Shown here: piece after piece, positions 16,653-26,865 of the stretch | How positions within the stretch are numbered: the stretch's first letter is position 1 | How the letters are laid out: each line of letters begins with the position of its first letter | DNA from: Tianweitania populi | GTDB lineage: Bacteria; Pseudomonadota; Alphaproteobacteria; Rhizobiales; Rhizobiaceae | NCBI RefSeq assembly: GCF_014652875.1 | Contig: NZ_BMZQ01000004.1 | Coordinates: forward strand, 124,001-188,000 | Direction: 5' to 3' | DNA length: 64,000 nucleotides | Translations under genes and position numbers: made by a program | Notes under the pieces: generated by a model | Database searches by the model: none | The model's input: only the letters and a program-made list of their open reading frames with translations | What the model was told of the DNA's origin: nothing

Positions 16653-18164
16653 ATGTCATGCCCTCTCTTGCCCGTTCCTCGTCATCCGATCGCTAGGGAT
16701 CTGCGCGGTTTCCTTCATATCCTGGAAGATCGCGGCCTTCTCAGGCGGATCACGGCCCCGATCAGCGTCCAGCACGAACTCACCGAAATCCATCGCCGGG
16801 TGCTGCATGCGGGCGGACCGGCGCTGCTTGTCGAAAAGCCGGTGCTGGCAGATGGCCGTGCCGCTTCGATGCCGGTGGTCGTGAACCTGTTCGGCACGGT
16901 CGAGCGCGTGGCGCTTGGAATGGGGTTGGATGAAGCCGATTTGCCGCGTCTTGGCGAAGCCATGGCCGATCTTCGCGCACCGCGCCCGCCACGAAGTCTG
17001 GCCGCAGCCTGGGCACAGCGGGATCTTCTGAAGATCGCCTTATCGATGCGCACGAGAACCGTGCGGCACCCCTCGTGCCAGGAGCAGGTTTTTACCGGCA
17101 ATGCGGTGGATTTCGGATCGCTGCCGATCCAATGGTGCTGGCCGGGCGAGCCGGCGCCGCTGATCACATGGCCATTGGTGATCACCCGATCGCCGGACGA
17201 TCCGCATGACATCAATGTCGGCATTTATCGGATGCAGGTGTTGAACAGGAACCAGGCGATCATGCGCTGGCTGCCGGCGCGCGGCGGTGCGCGCCATCAT
17301 CGCGCCTGGCAGAAGCTTGGACGCGACATGCCGGTCGCGATCGCGATCGGTGCTGATCCGGCAACGATCCTGGCGGCCGTGATGCCGCTGCCCGAAGGCA
17401 TGAGCGAGCTTTCCTTCTCCGGTGTGCTGCGGCGCAAGGCCGGGCGCATCGGGCGCGGCGTCAGCGTCGACCTGCCCGTTCCGGCCGACGCTGAGATGGT
17501 CATCGAGGGAAGCGTCTCAATCGCCGAGACCGCTCCGGAGGGTCCTTACGGCGACCATACCGGCTACTTCAATTCGGTGGAGCCGTTTCCGGTGATGACC
17601 GCCTCCGCCATCACGATGCGCCGCGATCCGCTCTACCTTTCGACCTATACGGGGCGGCCGCCGGACGAGCCCTCGCGGCTGGGCGAAGCCATGACGCCGC
17701 TGTTCGCGCCTTTGGCCAAGCGCCAGTTTCCCGAAATCACCGATCTCTGGCTGCCGCCGGAAGCCTGCTCCTATCGCGCCATGGTTGTTGCGATCGATAA
17801 GCGCTATCCCGGGCAGGCGCGGCGGGTGATGATGGGCCTGTGGTCCATGCTGCCGCAATTCAGCATGACAAAGCTGATCATCGTCGTCGATCCCGACATC
17901 AATGTGCGTAGCTGGGACGATGTGATGTGGGCACTCTCGACCCGCTTCGATGCGCCGCGCGATCTGATCGTCATCCCCGACACGCCGATCGACTATCTCG
18001 ACTTCGCCTCGCCACAGCAGGGCCTCGGCGGCAAGCTCGGTCTGGATGCCACCACCAAGATTGCACCCGAAACCACCCGCGAATGGGGAACGCCGCTGTC
18101 GATGAGCGATGCGGTGATCGCGCGAGTGGACGCGCTTTGGCCGGAGCTTGGACTGACGCGGTAG
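16653..18164 (+). CDS. ubiD: UbiD-family prenylated-FMN decarboxylase
   Basis: 503 residues, full length for UbiD (about 490-500). It decarboxylates 4-hydroxy-3-polyprenylbenzoate using prenylated FMN made by UbiX, encoded at 42074. Signature blocks are INVGIYRMQVLNRNQAIMRW, RGGARHHRAW, the catalytic Glu region EGPYGDHTGYFNSVEPFPVM and SMLPQFSMTKLIIVVDPDI. ATG 16653 is chosen because it begins the conserved N-terminus (RDLRGFLHILEDRGLLRRI). It is divergent from ubiTUV and probably shares its control. Decarboxylation of another aromatic acid is possible but less likely. Confidence 0.88.
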   Translation: MSCPLLPVPRHPIARDLRGFLHILEDRGLLRRITAPISVQHELTEIHRRVLHAGGPALLVEKPVLADGRAASMPVVVNLFGTVERVALGMGLDEADLPRLGEAMADLRAPRPPRSLAAAWAQRDLLKIALSMRTRTVRHPSCQEQVFTGNAVDFGSLPIQWCWPGEPAPLITWPLVITRSPDDPHDINVGIYRMQVLNRNQAIMRWLPARGGARHHRAWQKLGRDMPVAIAIGADPATILAAVMPLPEGMSELSFSGVLRRKAGRIGRGVSVDLPVPADAEMVIEGSVSIAETAPEGPYGDHTGYFNSVEPFPVMTASAITMRRDPLYLSTYTGRPPDEPSRLGEAMTPLFAPLAKRQFPEITDLWLPPEACSYRAMVVAIDKRYPGQARRVMMGLWSMLPQFSMTKLIIVVDPDINVRSWDDVMWALSTRFDAPRDLIVIPDTPIDYLDFASPQQGLGGKLGLDATTKIAPETTREWGTPLSMSDAVIARVDALWPELGLTR

Positions 18165-18168
18165 ACGT

Positions 18169-19329
18169 TCAGGCGCCGATCGTGTGGCTGAGAAAAGGCG
18201 CGATTGCCTTCTGATCTACCGCGATGCCGAGCCCCGGCATGGTGTTGACCTGCAGCGTTCCATCTCGGCCGATCGCCTGTTCCGGTGGGTTCTCAAGCAC
18301 CTGCACATAGGTGTTGGCGTCGCTGAAATAGGGATAGACTTCCAGGTTCATGGCGTTGGGAATGGCGGCGCAGAGCGAGAGGGATGCGGCCGAGCAGAGT
18401 GAGCTGGCGCAGTTGTGCGGGGAAACGCGGGCATTGTAGGTTTCCGCCAAGCCGGCGATCTGGACGGCTTCGAGCATGCCGCCGCAGTTGGCGATGTCGG
18501 GCATGACGATCGACACCGCACCCGTATCGAGCACGTTGCGGAAGCCGGCGCGACCGTAAACGCGTTCGCCCACCGCAATAGGGATTGCGTGGCGGCTGGC
18601 GACCCTGGACAGGCCGGCGAGATTGAAGGGGTCGAGCGGCTCTTCGATCCAGGTGATGTCGAGGTCGCGGCAGGTATCTAGGAACCGGATGAGCTGGTCG
18701 TCGGCCACACCGCCGGACAGATCAAGCATCAGCTCGATGTCGGGGCCGACTTCCGCGCGCAGCGCCTTGACGCGATCGACCGCGCGCTTGAAGCGGCCAT
18801 CATCGACGGCGCGCGCGGACACATGGCGGAAGGTGCCGTCCGGCAGTTCGTGGGCGAAGGGATAGGATTTCAGACTGCGAAAGCCGTCCGCCAGCGGGCG
18901 GGCGGCGGCTTTTGCCCAATTCACCACGTCGTCATGCTCGTGGTTCCAGCCATTGGCGTAAAGCTTGATCTGGCTGCGCATCGCACCGCCGAGCAGCTCA
19001 TGCACCGGCATGTTGGCCGCCTTGCCCTTGATGTCCCAAAGCGCGAGTTCGATGGCGCTCAGCGCCGCGAAGGTGACGGCGCCGCCGCCTTTGGCCCAGA
19101 AGGATTGATCGTAAAGATCCTGCCAGATCATGCGGATTTCGGACGCGTTGCGGCCGATGATCTGAGCCGCCATGTCTTGGAGCATGCCAGCAACGGCGGG
19201 CGCGCCATAGCCATAGGCGACGCCCGCTTCCCCGAAGCCGCTGACGCCGTCATCGGTCTCGATCTCGAACAGCACCGGCCGCAAACCGCCGCCTTCGATG
19301 CGATAGATGCGGATGGTGCTGATCTTCAT
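18169..19329 (-). CDS. Enolase-superfamily enzyme, galactonate-dehydratase-like, with altered base site
   Basis: 386 residues with capping domain and barrel. Metal ligands appear as D in LMLDLSGG, E in WIEEPLDP and E in IAVGERVYGR; the His base is in VSPHNCASSL. In galactonate dehydratases the first ligand is followed by a His (DxH); here the sequence is DLSGG, so that second acid/base is absent and the chemistry should be a one-base reaction such as racemisation or epimerisation, or a different elimination. It is the last gene of an operon encoding an amino-acid oxidase and amino-acid transporter, so an amino- or imino-acid derivative is a more likely substrate than a sugar acid. Confidence 0.8.
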   Translation of the reverse strand: MKISTIRIYRIEGGGLRPVLFEIETDDGVSGFGEAGVAYGYGAPAVAGMLQDMAAQIIGRNASEIRMIWQDLYDQSFWAKGGGAVTFAALSAIELALWDIKGKAANMPVHELLGGAMRSQIKLYANGWNHEHDDVVNWAKAAARPLADGFRSLKSYPFAHELPDGTFRHVSARAVDDGRFKRAVDRVKALRAEVGPDIELMLDLSGGVADDQLIRFLDTCRDLDITWIEEPLDPFNLAGLSRVASRHAIPIAVGERVYGRAGFRNVLDTGAVSIVMPDIANCGGMLEAVQIAGLAETYNARVSPHNCASSLCSAASLSLCAAIPNAMNLEVYPYFSDANTYVQVLENPPEQAIGRDGTLQVNTMPGLGIAVDQKAIAPFLSHTIGA

Positions 19330-19362
19330 GGAACGGTCCTTCGGCGGTGCTGGCGCTTGGTC

Positions 19363-19707
19363 TTACTTGTGGGCGGTGACGACGATCTCGATCAGCGTGG
19401 TGCCGCCGAGATCGGCAACGCCGACGGTGGCGCGGGTCGGGAAGGTGTCGGGCGACAGCCATTCCTTCCAGACCTTGTCCATCTCGGGCTTCAGGTTCAT
19501 GTCGGTGATGAAGATGGTGGCCGACAGGATTTTGGTTTTGTCCGATCCGGCCTGCGCAAGATAGGTGTCGAGCTTGGCCAGGATTTCCTTGGTCTGGCCG
19601 GCCATGTCGAGGCTTTCGCCATCGCAGGTCGTGCCACCGACGAAAACGAGGCCGCTATGCTCCACGACGCGGTGCATGATCGGGGTCTGGAGGTGGCGGT
19701 TGGTCAT
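19363..19707 (-). CDS. RidA/YjgF-family enamine/imine deaminase
   Basis: 114 residues. RidA proteins hydrolyse enamine and imine intermediates to ketones and ammonia. The family pattern is visible in VFVGGTTCDGESLDMAGQTKEIL, ILSATIFITDM and FPTRATVGVADL. The usual active-site Arg is in PTRATV. AAAGGACC precedes ATG 19707, which overlaps the stop of the oxidase subunit upstream (ATGA). Placed after a flavin amine/imine oxidase it would clear the imino acid that the oxidase makes. It differs from the second RidA at 55020. Confidence 0.88.
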   Translation of the reverse strand: MTNRHLQTPIMHRVVEHSGLVFVGGTTCDGESLDMAGQTKEILAKLDTYLAQAGSDKTKILSATIFITDMNLKPEMDKVWKEWLSPDTFPTRATVGVADLGGTTLIEIVVTAHK

Positions 19708-21197
19708 TGGTTCGGTCCTTTCGGGTTGGATACTGGTTCTGGCCGGCGGCCGGTGACGGCGAAAACGGCGTCTTCGGTTTGCGGCAGGGCTGCGAGTTCG
19801 GACAGGCGCACCGGCTTGATCGGCGCGCGCAGGCGATAGGTGCCGATTTCGGCCGGGCTGACGCCGCGGCGTTCCGCCATGATCTCGGTGACGGTGGAAG
19901 CGCAAAGGCGGCCCTGGCAGGGACCCATGCCGCAGCGGATAAAGGTTTTCAGCTGGTTCGGACCGGGAACGCCGAGGTCGATCACCTGCCGCAGCTGACC
20001 GGCTTTCACCTCTTCGCAGCGGCAGATGATCGTGGCGTCATCTGGGGGGCTGAGGAACTGCTTAGCAGGGCGATACAAGATGTCGAGGAAGGCGCGGCCG
20101 CGACGGTAACGGCGGCGCTGCTGCTTCAGCGGGGTCAGACGGGTTTCGGCTTCCGGTTGCTCTACCAGGCCAAGGTCTAGGAGAGCGCCGACTGCTGCAA
20201 TGCGGCCTTCAATGGCGGCGTGGTCGGCGCCGCCGATCCCTGCGCCATCGCCGGCGGCAAACAGGCCGGGCACCGACAGGCGGCCAAGGGGGTCAGTTTC
20301 CGGCTCGAAGGCGCGCTGGTCTTCGTTCCAGCGGATCGTGCAGCCGGCGCTGCTGGCGAGGTTGATGCTGGGGATGACGCCCTGGTGCAGGAGCACGGTC
20401 TGGACGGCGAGAGTTTCGGATCCTTGGCCGGTGCGGATGGTAACGGACTGGGCGCGGGTGTCACCGTTGATGGTCAATTCAGCAATGCCGGAGACGACGC
20501 GGGTTTGACGACGTACATCAACAAGGAGGCGCAAGCCCTTGGCGAGATAGGGCGAACCGAGGAAGGCCGGCAGATGCGGTAGGGCTTTCAGGCGCTGACC
20601 GGCATCGGATGTGTCCAGCACGGCGACGATCTCAGTGCCGGCTTTGAGCAGCTGGGAAGCGAGCAGGTAAAGCAAGGGACCGCAGCCGGCGAGCACGGTC
20701 GGACCGTCGGGAACGGCGGAAATCGACTTGAGTGCGATCTGAGCCGCACCGGCCGTCATGACGCCGGGCAGCGTCCAACCGGGCACCGGCATCGGGCGTT
20801 CCATCGCGCCGGTGGCGATGATCACGATGCGGGCTTCGACGCGGCGGGCAGCACCGGCCAATGTCAGGCCGAGCGTGGCCTTGGCGGATGGTTCGGCGGC
20901 GGGGTCGAGGCTCCAGACCGTTGTGGAGCATGCGTAGTCGATCGGCGCGGCGAGAAAGGGTTCGGCGATCGTCCGGCCTTTCCAGTAATCGGCACCAAGG
21001 AAGTCGTCGTCATCAGGCGAATGGCGCGTCACGGCGCGGTAGATCTGGCCGCCCGGCGACGTGTTTTCGTCGACCAGAAGCACCGATGCGCCGGCTTGGG
21101 CGGCCTCGATGGCCGCCGACATGCCGGCCGGTCCGGCGCCGATGATGGCGATGTCGTAGGTATCCGCGAACTGCGCGGCCTCGGTGATCTTGCGCAT
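19704..21197 (-). CDS. FAD/NAD(P)-binding oxidase subunit with BFD-like [2Fe-2S] domain (OoxA/HcnB-like)
   Basis: 497 residues. FAD-binding GAGPAGMSAAIEAAQAG is at about residue 20, a second nucleotide-binding region surrounds GVMTAGAAQ, and FAAGDGAGIGG closes the flavin site. The C-terminal part has a BFD-like [2Fe-2S] cluster pattern: ICRCEEV then RCGMGPCQGRLC. This is the alpha subunit of dye-linked amine oxidases such as octopine/nopaline oxidase, D-hydroxyproline dehydrogenase and the HCN synthase HcnB. ATG 21197 overlaps the small-subunit stop by one base (TGATG). It is co-encoded with the two other subunits. Confidence 0.88.
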   Translation of the reverse strand: MRKITEAAQFADTYDIAIIGAGPAGMSAAIEAAQAGASVLLVDENTSPGGQIYRAVTRHSPDDDDFLGADYWKGRTIAEPFLAAPIDYACSTTVWSLDPAAEPSAKATLGLTLAGAARRVEARIVIIATGAMERPMPVPGWTLPGVMTAGAAQIALKSISAVPDGPTVLAGCGPLLYLLASQLLKAGTEIVAVLDTSDAGQRLKALPHLPAFLGSPYLAKGLRLLVDVRRQTRVVSGIAELTINGDTRAQSVTIRTGQGSETLAVQTVLLHQGVIPSINLASSAGCTIRWNEDQRAFEPETDPLGRLSVPGLFAAGDGAGIGGADHAAIEGRIAAVGALLDLGLVEQPEAETRLTPLKQQRRRYRRGRAFLDILYRPAKQFLSPPDDATIICRCEEVKAGQLRQVIDLGVPGPNQLKTFIRCGMGPCQGRLCASTVTEIMAERRGVSPAEIGTYRLRAPIKPVRLSELAALPQTEDAVFAVTGRRPEPVSNPKGPNQ

Positions 21198-21499
21198 CAG
21201 CGATTGCCTTGCAGGACCTGGCGGCCGCCGCGCTGGCTGGCGACCACCATTCCGTCGCGCACTTCCATCAGACAGCTTTGCCGGTTCTGAACGCCGTCGA
21301 CGGTGACGAGGCATTCGAAGCACACGCCCATCAGGCAATAAGGCGCGCGCGGCTGGTCGCCGACCACGGAATGGCGGATGGTGTCGATGCCGCCGGCGAG
21401 CAGCGCGGCCGCAAGCGTGTCGCCGCGCTCGGCGGTGACCGGACAGCCGTCGAAGGAAAAGGTCACGGGATCCGTTACCTCACGCAGTCTGCGAAGCAT
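21197..21499 (-). CDS. Small [2Fe-2S] ferredoxin-like oxidase subunit (HcnA-like)
   Basis: 100 residues, a single plant-type ferredoxin fold. The cluster-binding cysteines are in YCLMGVCFECLVTVDG and RQSC. It passes electrons between the two flavoprotein subunits of the heterotrimeric oxidase. ATG 21499 lies inside the end of the preceding gene, a 20-base overlap, so the stoichiometry is probably set by coupling. The family is also called (2Fe-2S)-binding protein in opine and hydroxyproline clusters. Confidence 0.88.
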   Translation of the reverse strand: MLRRLREVTDPVTFSFDGCPVTAERGDTLAAALLAGGIDTIRHSVVGDQPRAPYCLMGVCFECLVTVDGVQNRQSCLMEVRDGMVVASQRGGRQVLQGNR

Positions 21500-22601
21500 G
21501 GAACCTCTGCGATCCGAAGGCTGCAAGACCGTGCGACAGGGCGCCCGCCGCGATCTGGGGCGCGACAACCAGCGCGTGATTGGCGGCGAGCGTTACGCCG
21601 GAATGGCACACGGCGATGAAGGCGCCGGGATGGGCGGCGGACTGCTCGTAGATCGGCAGGCCATCCAGCGGCTTGACGCGCTGGCCGGTCCAGCTGCGCA
21701 CGATGTTGAGGTCGCCTAACACAGGGAAAGTGCGGACTGCGCGATTAGCGAGCACGGCGCTGATGTCCTGGTTGGTAGCGTGGGCTGCCGTATGCGTTTC
21801 CTCGCTATCGCCGATCATCACGCCGCCTTCGTCGGTCTGGCGCATGGTGGCGGAGGTGTAGTCGAAGAAGGGCGCGCATTTTTCGGTGACGAGGATCTGG
21901 CCCTTGCTGCGCTTCATCGGCGCATGAAGGCCGACCATTTCGGCCAGGCGGTTGTTGTCGAGGCCGGCGGCGAGAACGATCCGCTGGGCGACAAGCGTGC
22001 CTTTGGGTCCGGTCAGCCGGAAGCCGTCGCGGACTGGCTCGATGCGCTCGATCGGGTAACCGGCGCGATAATCGACGTTGCGCTTCTTCATGCCCATGTG
22101 AAGCGCGCGGAACAGGCGTAGTGCGTTTACGTGGCCATCGAGCGGCGAATAGATGGAGCCGACAACGTCGGGGCCGACAAAAGGCAGTCGGTCGCGGGTC
22201 TCGGCTCCGCTGAGCACCTCGAAAGGGGCGGCACGGCCGTTGGTCTCGCGGACGATGTCCTGCATCTCGGCTTGCCAGGTTTCAAGTTCGAGCGGGTCGA
22301 GCGCGAAGGAGAAGCCGCCGTTCTGGTTCAGGGACACGTCAATGCCCGTGTCTTCGAGGAGGGCGGCGGCGAGTTGCGGCCAGCGTTCGGCCGACGCCTT
22401 GGACCACAGCGCGTATGCCGGCTTGCCGACGCCTTTTCCCTGCACCCAGACCAGGGCGAAGTTGGCGCGGGAAGCACGGGGATCGAGATCCGCACCGTCG
22501 AGAACGGTCGTCTGCAGCCCGGCGCGCGCCAGGCCCCAGGCCAGCGTCGAGCCGACAAGGCCGCCGCCGATCACAACCATTTCGAGGGGGGATGAGGTCA
22601 T
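21480..22601 (-). CDS. FAD-dependent amino-acid/opine oxidase catalytic subunit (DAO family, OoxB/HcnC-like)
   Basis: 373 residues of the D-amino-acid oxidase fold. The FAD dinucleotide motif is VVIGGGLVGSTLAWGLARAG and the C-terminal flavin contact region is VRSWTGQRVKPLDGLPIYE. It oxidises a secondary or primary amine to an imine. ATG 22601 is chosen: an extended start at 22646 would lie within a hairpin, and the region before the ATG has no strong ribosome binding site. It follows the binding-protein gene and begins the enzyme block of the operon. The substrate could be an opine, hydroxyproline or another N-alkyl amino acid. Confidence 0.85.
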   Translation of the reverse strand: MTSSPLEMVVIGGGLVGSTLAWGLARAGLQTTVLDGADLDPRASRANFALVWVQGKGVGKPAYALWSKASAERWPQLAAALLEDTGIDVSLNQNGGFSFALDPLELETWQAEMQDIVRETNGRAAPFEVLSGAETRDRLPFVGPDVVGSIYSPLDGHVNALRLFRALHMGMKKRNVDYRAGYPIERIEPVRDGFRLTGPKGTLVAQRIVLAAGLDNNRLAEMVGLHAPMKRSKGQILVTEKCAPFFDYTSATMRQTDEGGVMIGDSEETHTAAHATNQDISAVLANRAVRTFPVLGDLNIVRSWTGQRVKPLDGLPIYEQSAAHPGAFIAVCHSGVTLAANHALVVAPQIAAGALSHGLAAFGSQRFHASQTA

Positions 22602-22623
22602 TAGATTACCGGAAAGAGAAGGC

Positions 22624-22647
22624 GGTGCGGTCGTTGAAGACCGCACC
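22624..22647 (-). repeat. Hairpin between binding-protein gene and oxidase genes
   Basis: GGTGCGGTC (22624-22632) and GACCGCACC (22639-22647) form a perfect nine-pair stem with a six-base loop, 12 bases after the binding-protein stop. There is no T-tract on the transcribed strand. Such hairpins often protect the binding-protein message and lower expression of downstream genes. Confidence 0.55.
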
Positions 22648-22659
22648 GGAGATGCCGGA

Positions 22660-23559
<900 letters not shown>

Positions 23560-24351
23560 TCAGCGGGCTTCTCGTTCGTCTCGCGATATGAATTGCCGAA
23601 AGCGGTCGGAACGCGGGTTCCTGAACACCAGGGATGGCGGGCCCTCTTCCTCGATCACGCCGTTGTGGAGGAAGACGGTGCGGGTGGAGACATCACGCGC
23701 AAAGCCCATCTCGTGGGTGACGATCAGCATCGTCCGGCCTTCGGCGGCGAGATCGCGCATGACCTTCAGGACTTCACCGACGAGCTCCGGATCGAGCGCG
23801 GAGGTTGGTTCGTCGAACAGCATCACGCTTGGATGCATCGCAAGTGCGCGGGCAATAGCGGCGCGCTGCTGCTGGCCACCGGAAAGGTGCGCCGGGTAGG
23901 CGTGACGCTTCTCGGCAATGCCGACGCGGGCAAGCAGGGTTTCAGCCTCGGCGATCGCGTCCTTGCGGTCGCGCTTCAGCACATGAACCGGCGCCTCAAT
24001 GAGATTTTCGAGGATAGTGAGGTGAGACCACAGGTTAAAGGACTGGAACACCATGCCGGCCTTGGCGCGCAGGCGATTGACCTGGGCGTTGTCGCGGGCG
24101 CGCGGCTGCTGGCCGGGCTTCTGGTCGAGCGCGATGGTTTCGCCATGGATCGACACACTGCCGGCATTCGGCACTTCCAGCATGTTGATGCAGCGCAGCA
24201 GCGTCGACTTGCCTGAGCCCGACGAGCCGAGGATCGAAATGACATCGCCTTCATTGGCGGTCAGCGAGACGCCATGCAGCACTTCGTGCTCGCCATAGCT
24301 CTTGCGGATGCCGGAAAGAACAACAGCGGGCGTGTTGGCGAGATCAGGCAC
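23560..24351 (-). CDS. Amino-acid ABC transporter ATPase (HisP/OccP type)
   Basis: 263 residues. Walker A GSSGSGKST, Q-loop VFQSFNLW, signature LSGGQQQR, Walker [10 protein letters not shown] and the switch His in VTHEMGF are all present. GTG 24351 is preferred: GGAG lies eight bases upstream and it overlaps the permease stop by eight bases, whereas ATG starts further upstream would lie deep inside the permease gene. The C-terminal GPPSLVFRNPRSDRFRQFI is typical of polar amino-acid ATPases. It powers the permeases encoded at 24344-25788. Confidence 0.9.
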   Translation of the reverse strand: MPDLANTPAVVLSGIRKSYGEHEVLHGVSLTANEGDVISILGSSGSGKSTLLRCINMLEVPNAGSVSIHGETIALDQKPGQQPRARDNAQVNRLRAKAGMVFQSFNLWSHLTILENLIEAPVHVLKRDRKDAIAEAETLLARVGIAEKRHAYPAHLSGGQQQRAAIARALAMHPSVMLFDEPTSALDPELVGEVLKVMRDLAAEGRTMLIVTHEMGFARDVSTRTVFLHNGVIEEEGPPSLVFRNPRSDRFRQFISRDEREAR

Positions 24352-25078
24352 GGGCTTTCTCCGGCTTGTCGGCAGCTGACACGGGCGCAGGGCGGCGCTC
24401 CGGTGACAGCGCATATTCGAGCGCCGCAAACAGGCGGGCGACGATGAAGTTGAGAGCGAGGTAGATTGCGCCGGCGCAGATGAAGAGCTCGATCGGGCGA
24501 TAACTCTGCGAGATCAGCTTGGCGGCAATTCCGGTGACTTCCATCAGCGTGACGGTGGAGGCGAGCGCGGTCGATTTTACCATCAGGATGATTTCGTTGC
24601 TGTAGCCCGGCAGCATCTGCCGCAAGGCCTGCGGGAAGATGATGCGACGCATCAGGAGGAAGCCGGACATGCCGGTTGCCCGCGCCGCCTCGATCTGACC
24701 GGCCGGCACGGACAAAAGCCCGCCGCGAATGATCTCGGCGCTATAGGCTGCCGTGTTGAGCGCCAGAGCCAAAGCCGCGCACCAATAGGCTTGGCGCAGG
24801 AACGGCCAGACCCAGCTTTGGCGCAGCTCGGGAAACTGGCTGATGCCGTAATAGATGATGTAAATCTGGACGAGCAGCGGCGTGCCGCGGAAGACGAAGA
24901 CGTAGAACTGCGCCGGGAGGTCGAGCCACCATTTGTTCGACACGCGCATCAAGGCGAGCAAAACGGCCAGCACGCCGCCGGTGACGACAGACAGCGCCGT
25001 CAGCTGCAGCGTCAACGGGATGCCCTTCAAAAGGGCTGTGAAGCTTTCCCACAGAAACGGAAAATCGATCAACATCAC
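24344..25078 (-). CDS. Amino-acid ABC transporter permease (HisM/OccM type)
   Basis: 244 residues with about five membrane spans. The EAA loop is QIEAARATGMSGFLLMRRII followed by FPQALRQMLPGYSNE. FRGTPLLVQIYIIYYG is the family landmark. It pairs with the product of the gene just upstream, which it overlaps by four bases (ATGA). Confidence 0.92.
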   Translation of the reverse strand: MMLIDFPFLWESFTALLKGIPLTLQLTALSVVTGGVLAVLLALMRVSNKWWLDLPAQFYVFVFRGTPLLVQIYIIYYGISQFPELRQSWVWPFLRQAYWCAALALALNTAAYSAEIIRGGLLSVPAGQIEAARATGMSGFLLMRRIIFPQALRQMLPGYSNEIILMVKSTALASTVTLMEVTGIAAKLISQSYRPIELFICAGAIYLALNFIVARLFAALEYALSPERRPAPVSAADKPEKARA

Positions 25079-25788
25079 GCAGCCCTCCGCACGCCGCGCA
25101 TGGCTCGGCGCTCCGCCAACCGGAAGCCGCGGCCCGATACGAAGGTGATGAGAAGATAGAGAGCGGCAGCCGTGAGGTAGAAGCTGAAGGGCTGGCGGGT
25201 CGAGCCGGCGCCGATCTGCGACTGGCGCATGATCTCGACCAAGCCGATCACCGATATCAGCGCCGACTCCTTCAACACCAGCTGCCAGACATTGCCCATG
25301 CCGGGAATGGCGAAGCGGGCGGCTTGCGGCAGGATGATGCGGCGGAACAGGAGAAAGGACGGCATGCCATAGGCGCGCGCTGCCTCGATCTCGCCTTTGG
25401 CCAGCGCCAGCACAGCACCGCGGAACACCTGCATCTGATACGCGCCGGACACGACGCCGATCGCCATGGCGCCGGTAATGAAGGCGGGCGCGCCAACGAA
25501 GCCTTCGGCGCCAAACAGGGCTGCAACGCCGGAAATCACCGAGCTTGAGCCGAAATAAAAGAGGTAGATGACGAGAAGGTCAGGGATACCGCGCAGAACG
25601 GTCGTGTAAAAACCGGCGATGCCGCGCAAGAGCATGAAGCGCGAGAAAGCAGCCGCCGCGCCGAGCGACCCTAGAATCGAACCGATGAGGTAACCGCACA
25701 GCGCGACCGCCACCGTCATTCCGGTCGCCGCGAGCATGCCATAGCCCCACCCATTGGGCCCGAAGCCCATGAGCTGCAAGTAATCCAA
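25075..25788 (-). CDS. Amino-acid ABC transporter permease (HisQ/OccQ type)
   Basis: 237 residues. The EAA loop is EIEAARAYGMPSFLLFRRII, followed by LPQAARFAIPGMGNVW, and TVLRGIPDLLVIYLFYFG is present. It is the first gene of a nine-gene leftward operon (permeases, ATPase, binding protein, oxidase trimer, RidA, enolase-superfamily enzyme). The divergent LysR gene begins 154 bases to the right. Confidence 0.92.
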   Translation of the reverse strand: MDYLQLMGFGPNGWGYGMLAATGMTVAVALCGYLIGSILGSLGAAAAFSRFMLLRGIAGFYTTVLRGIPDLLVIYLFYFGSSSVISGVAALFGAEGFVGAPAFITGAMAIGVVSGAYQMQVFRGAVLALAKGEIEAARAYGMPSFLLFRRIILPQAARFAIPGMGNVWQLVLKESALISVIGLVEIMRQSQIGAGSTRQPFSFYLTAAALYLLITFVSGRGFRLAERRAMRGVRRAA

Positions 25789-26836
<1,048 letters not shown>

Positions 26837-26865
26837 GCATCCGCCCCCCCGCAACCGGTGCCGCA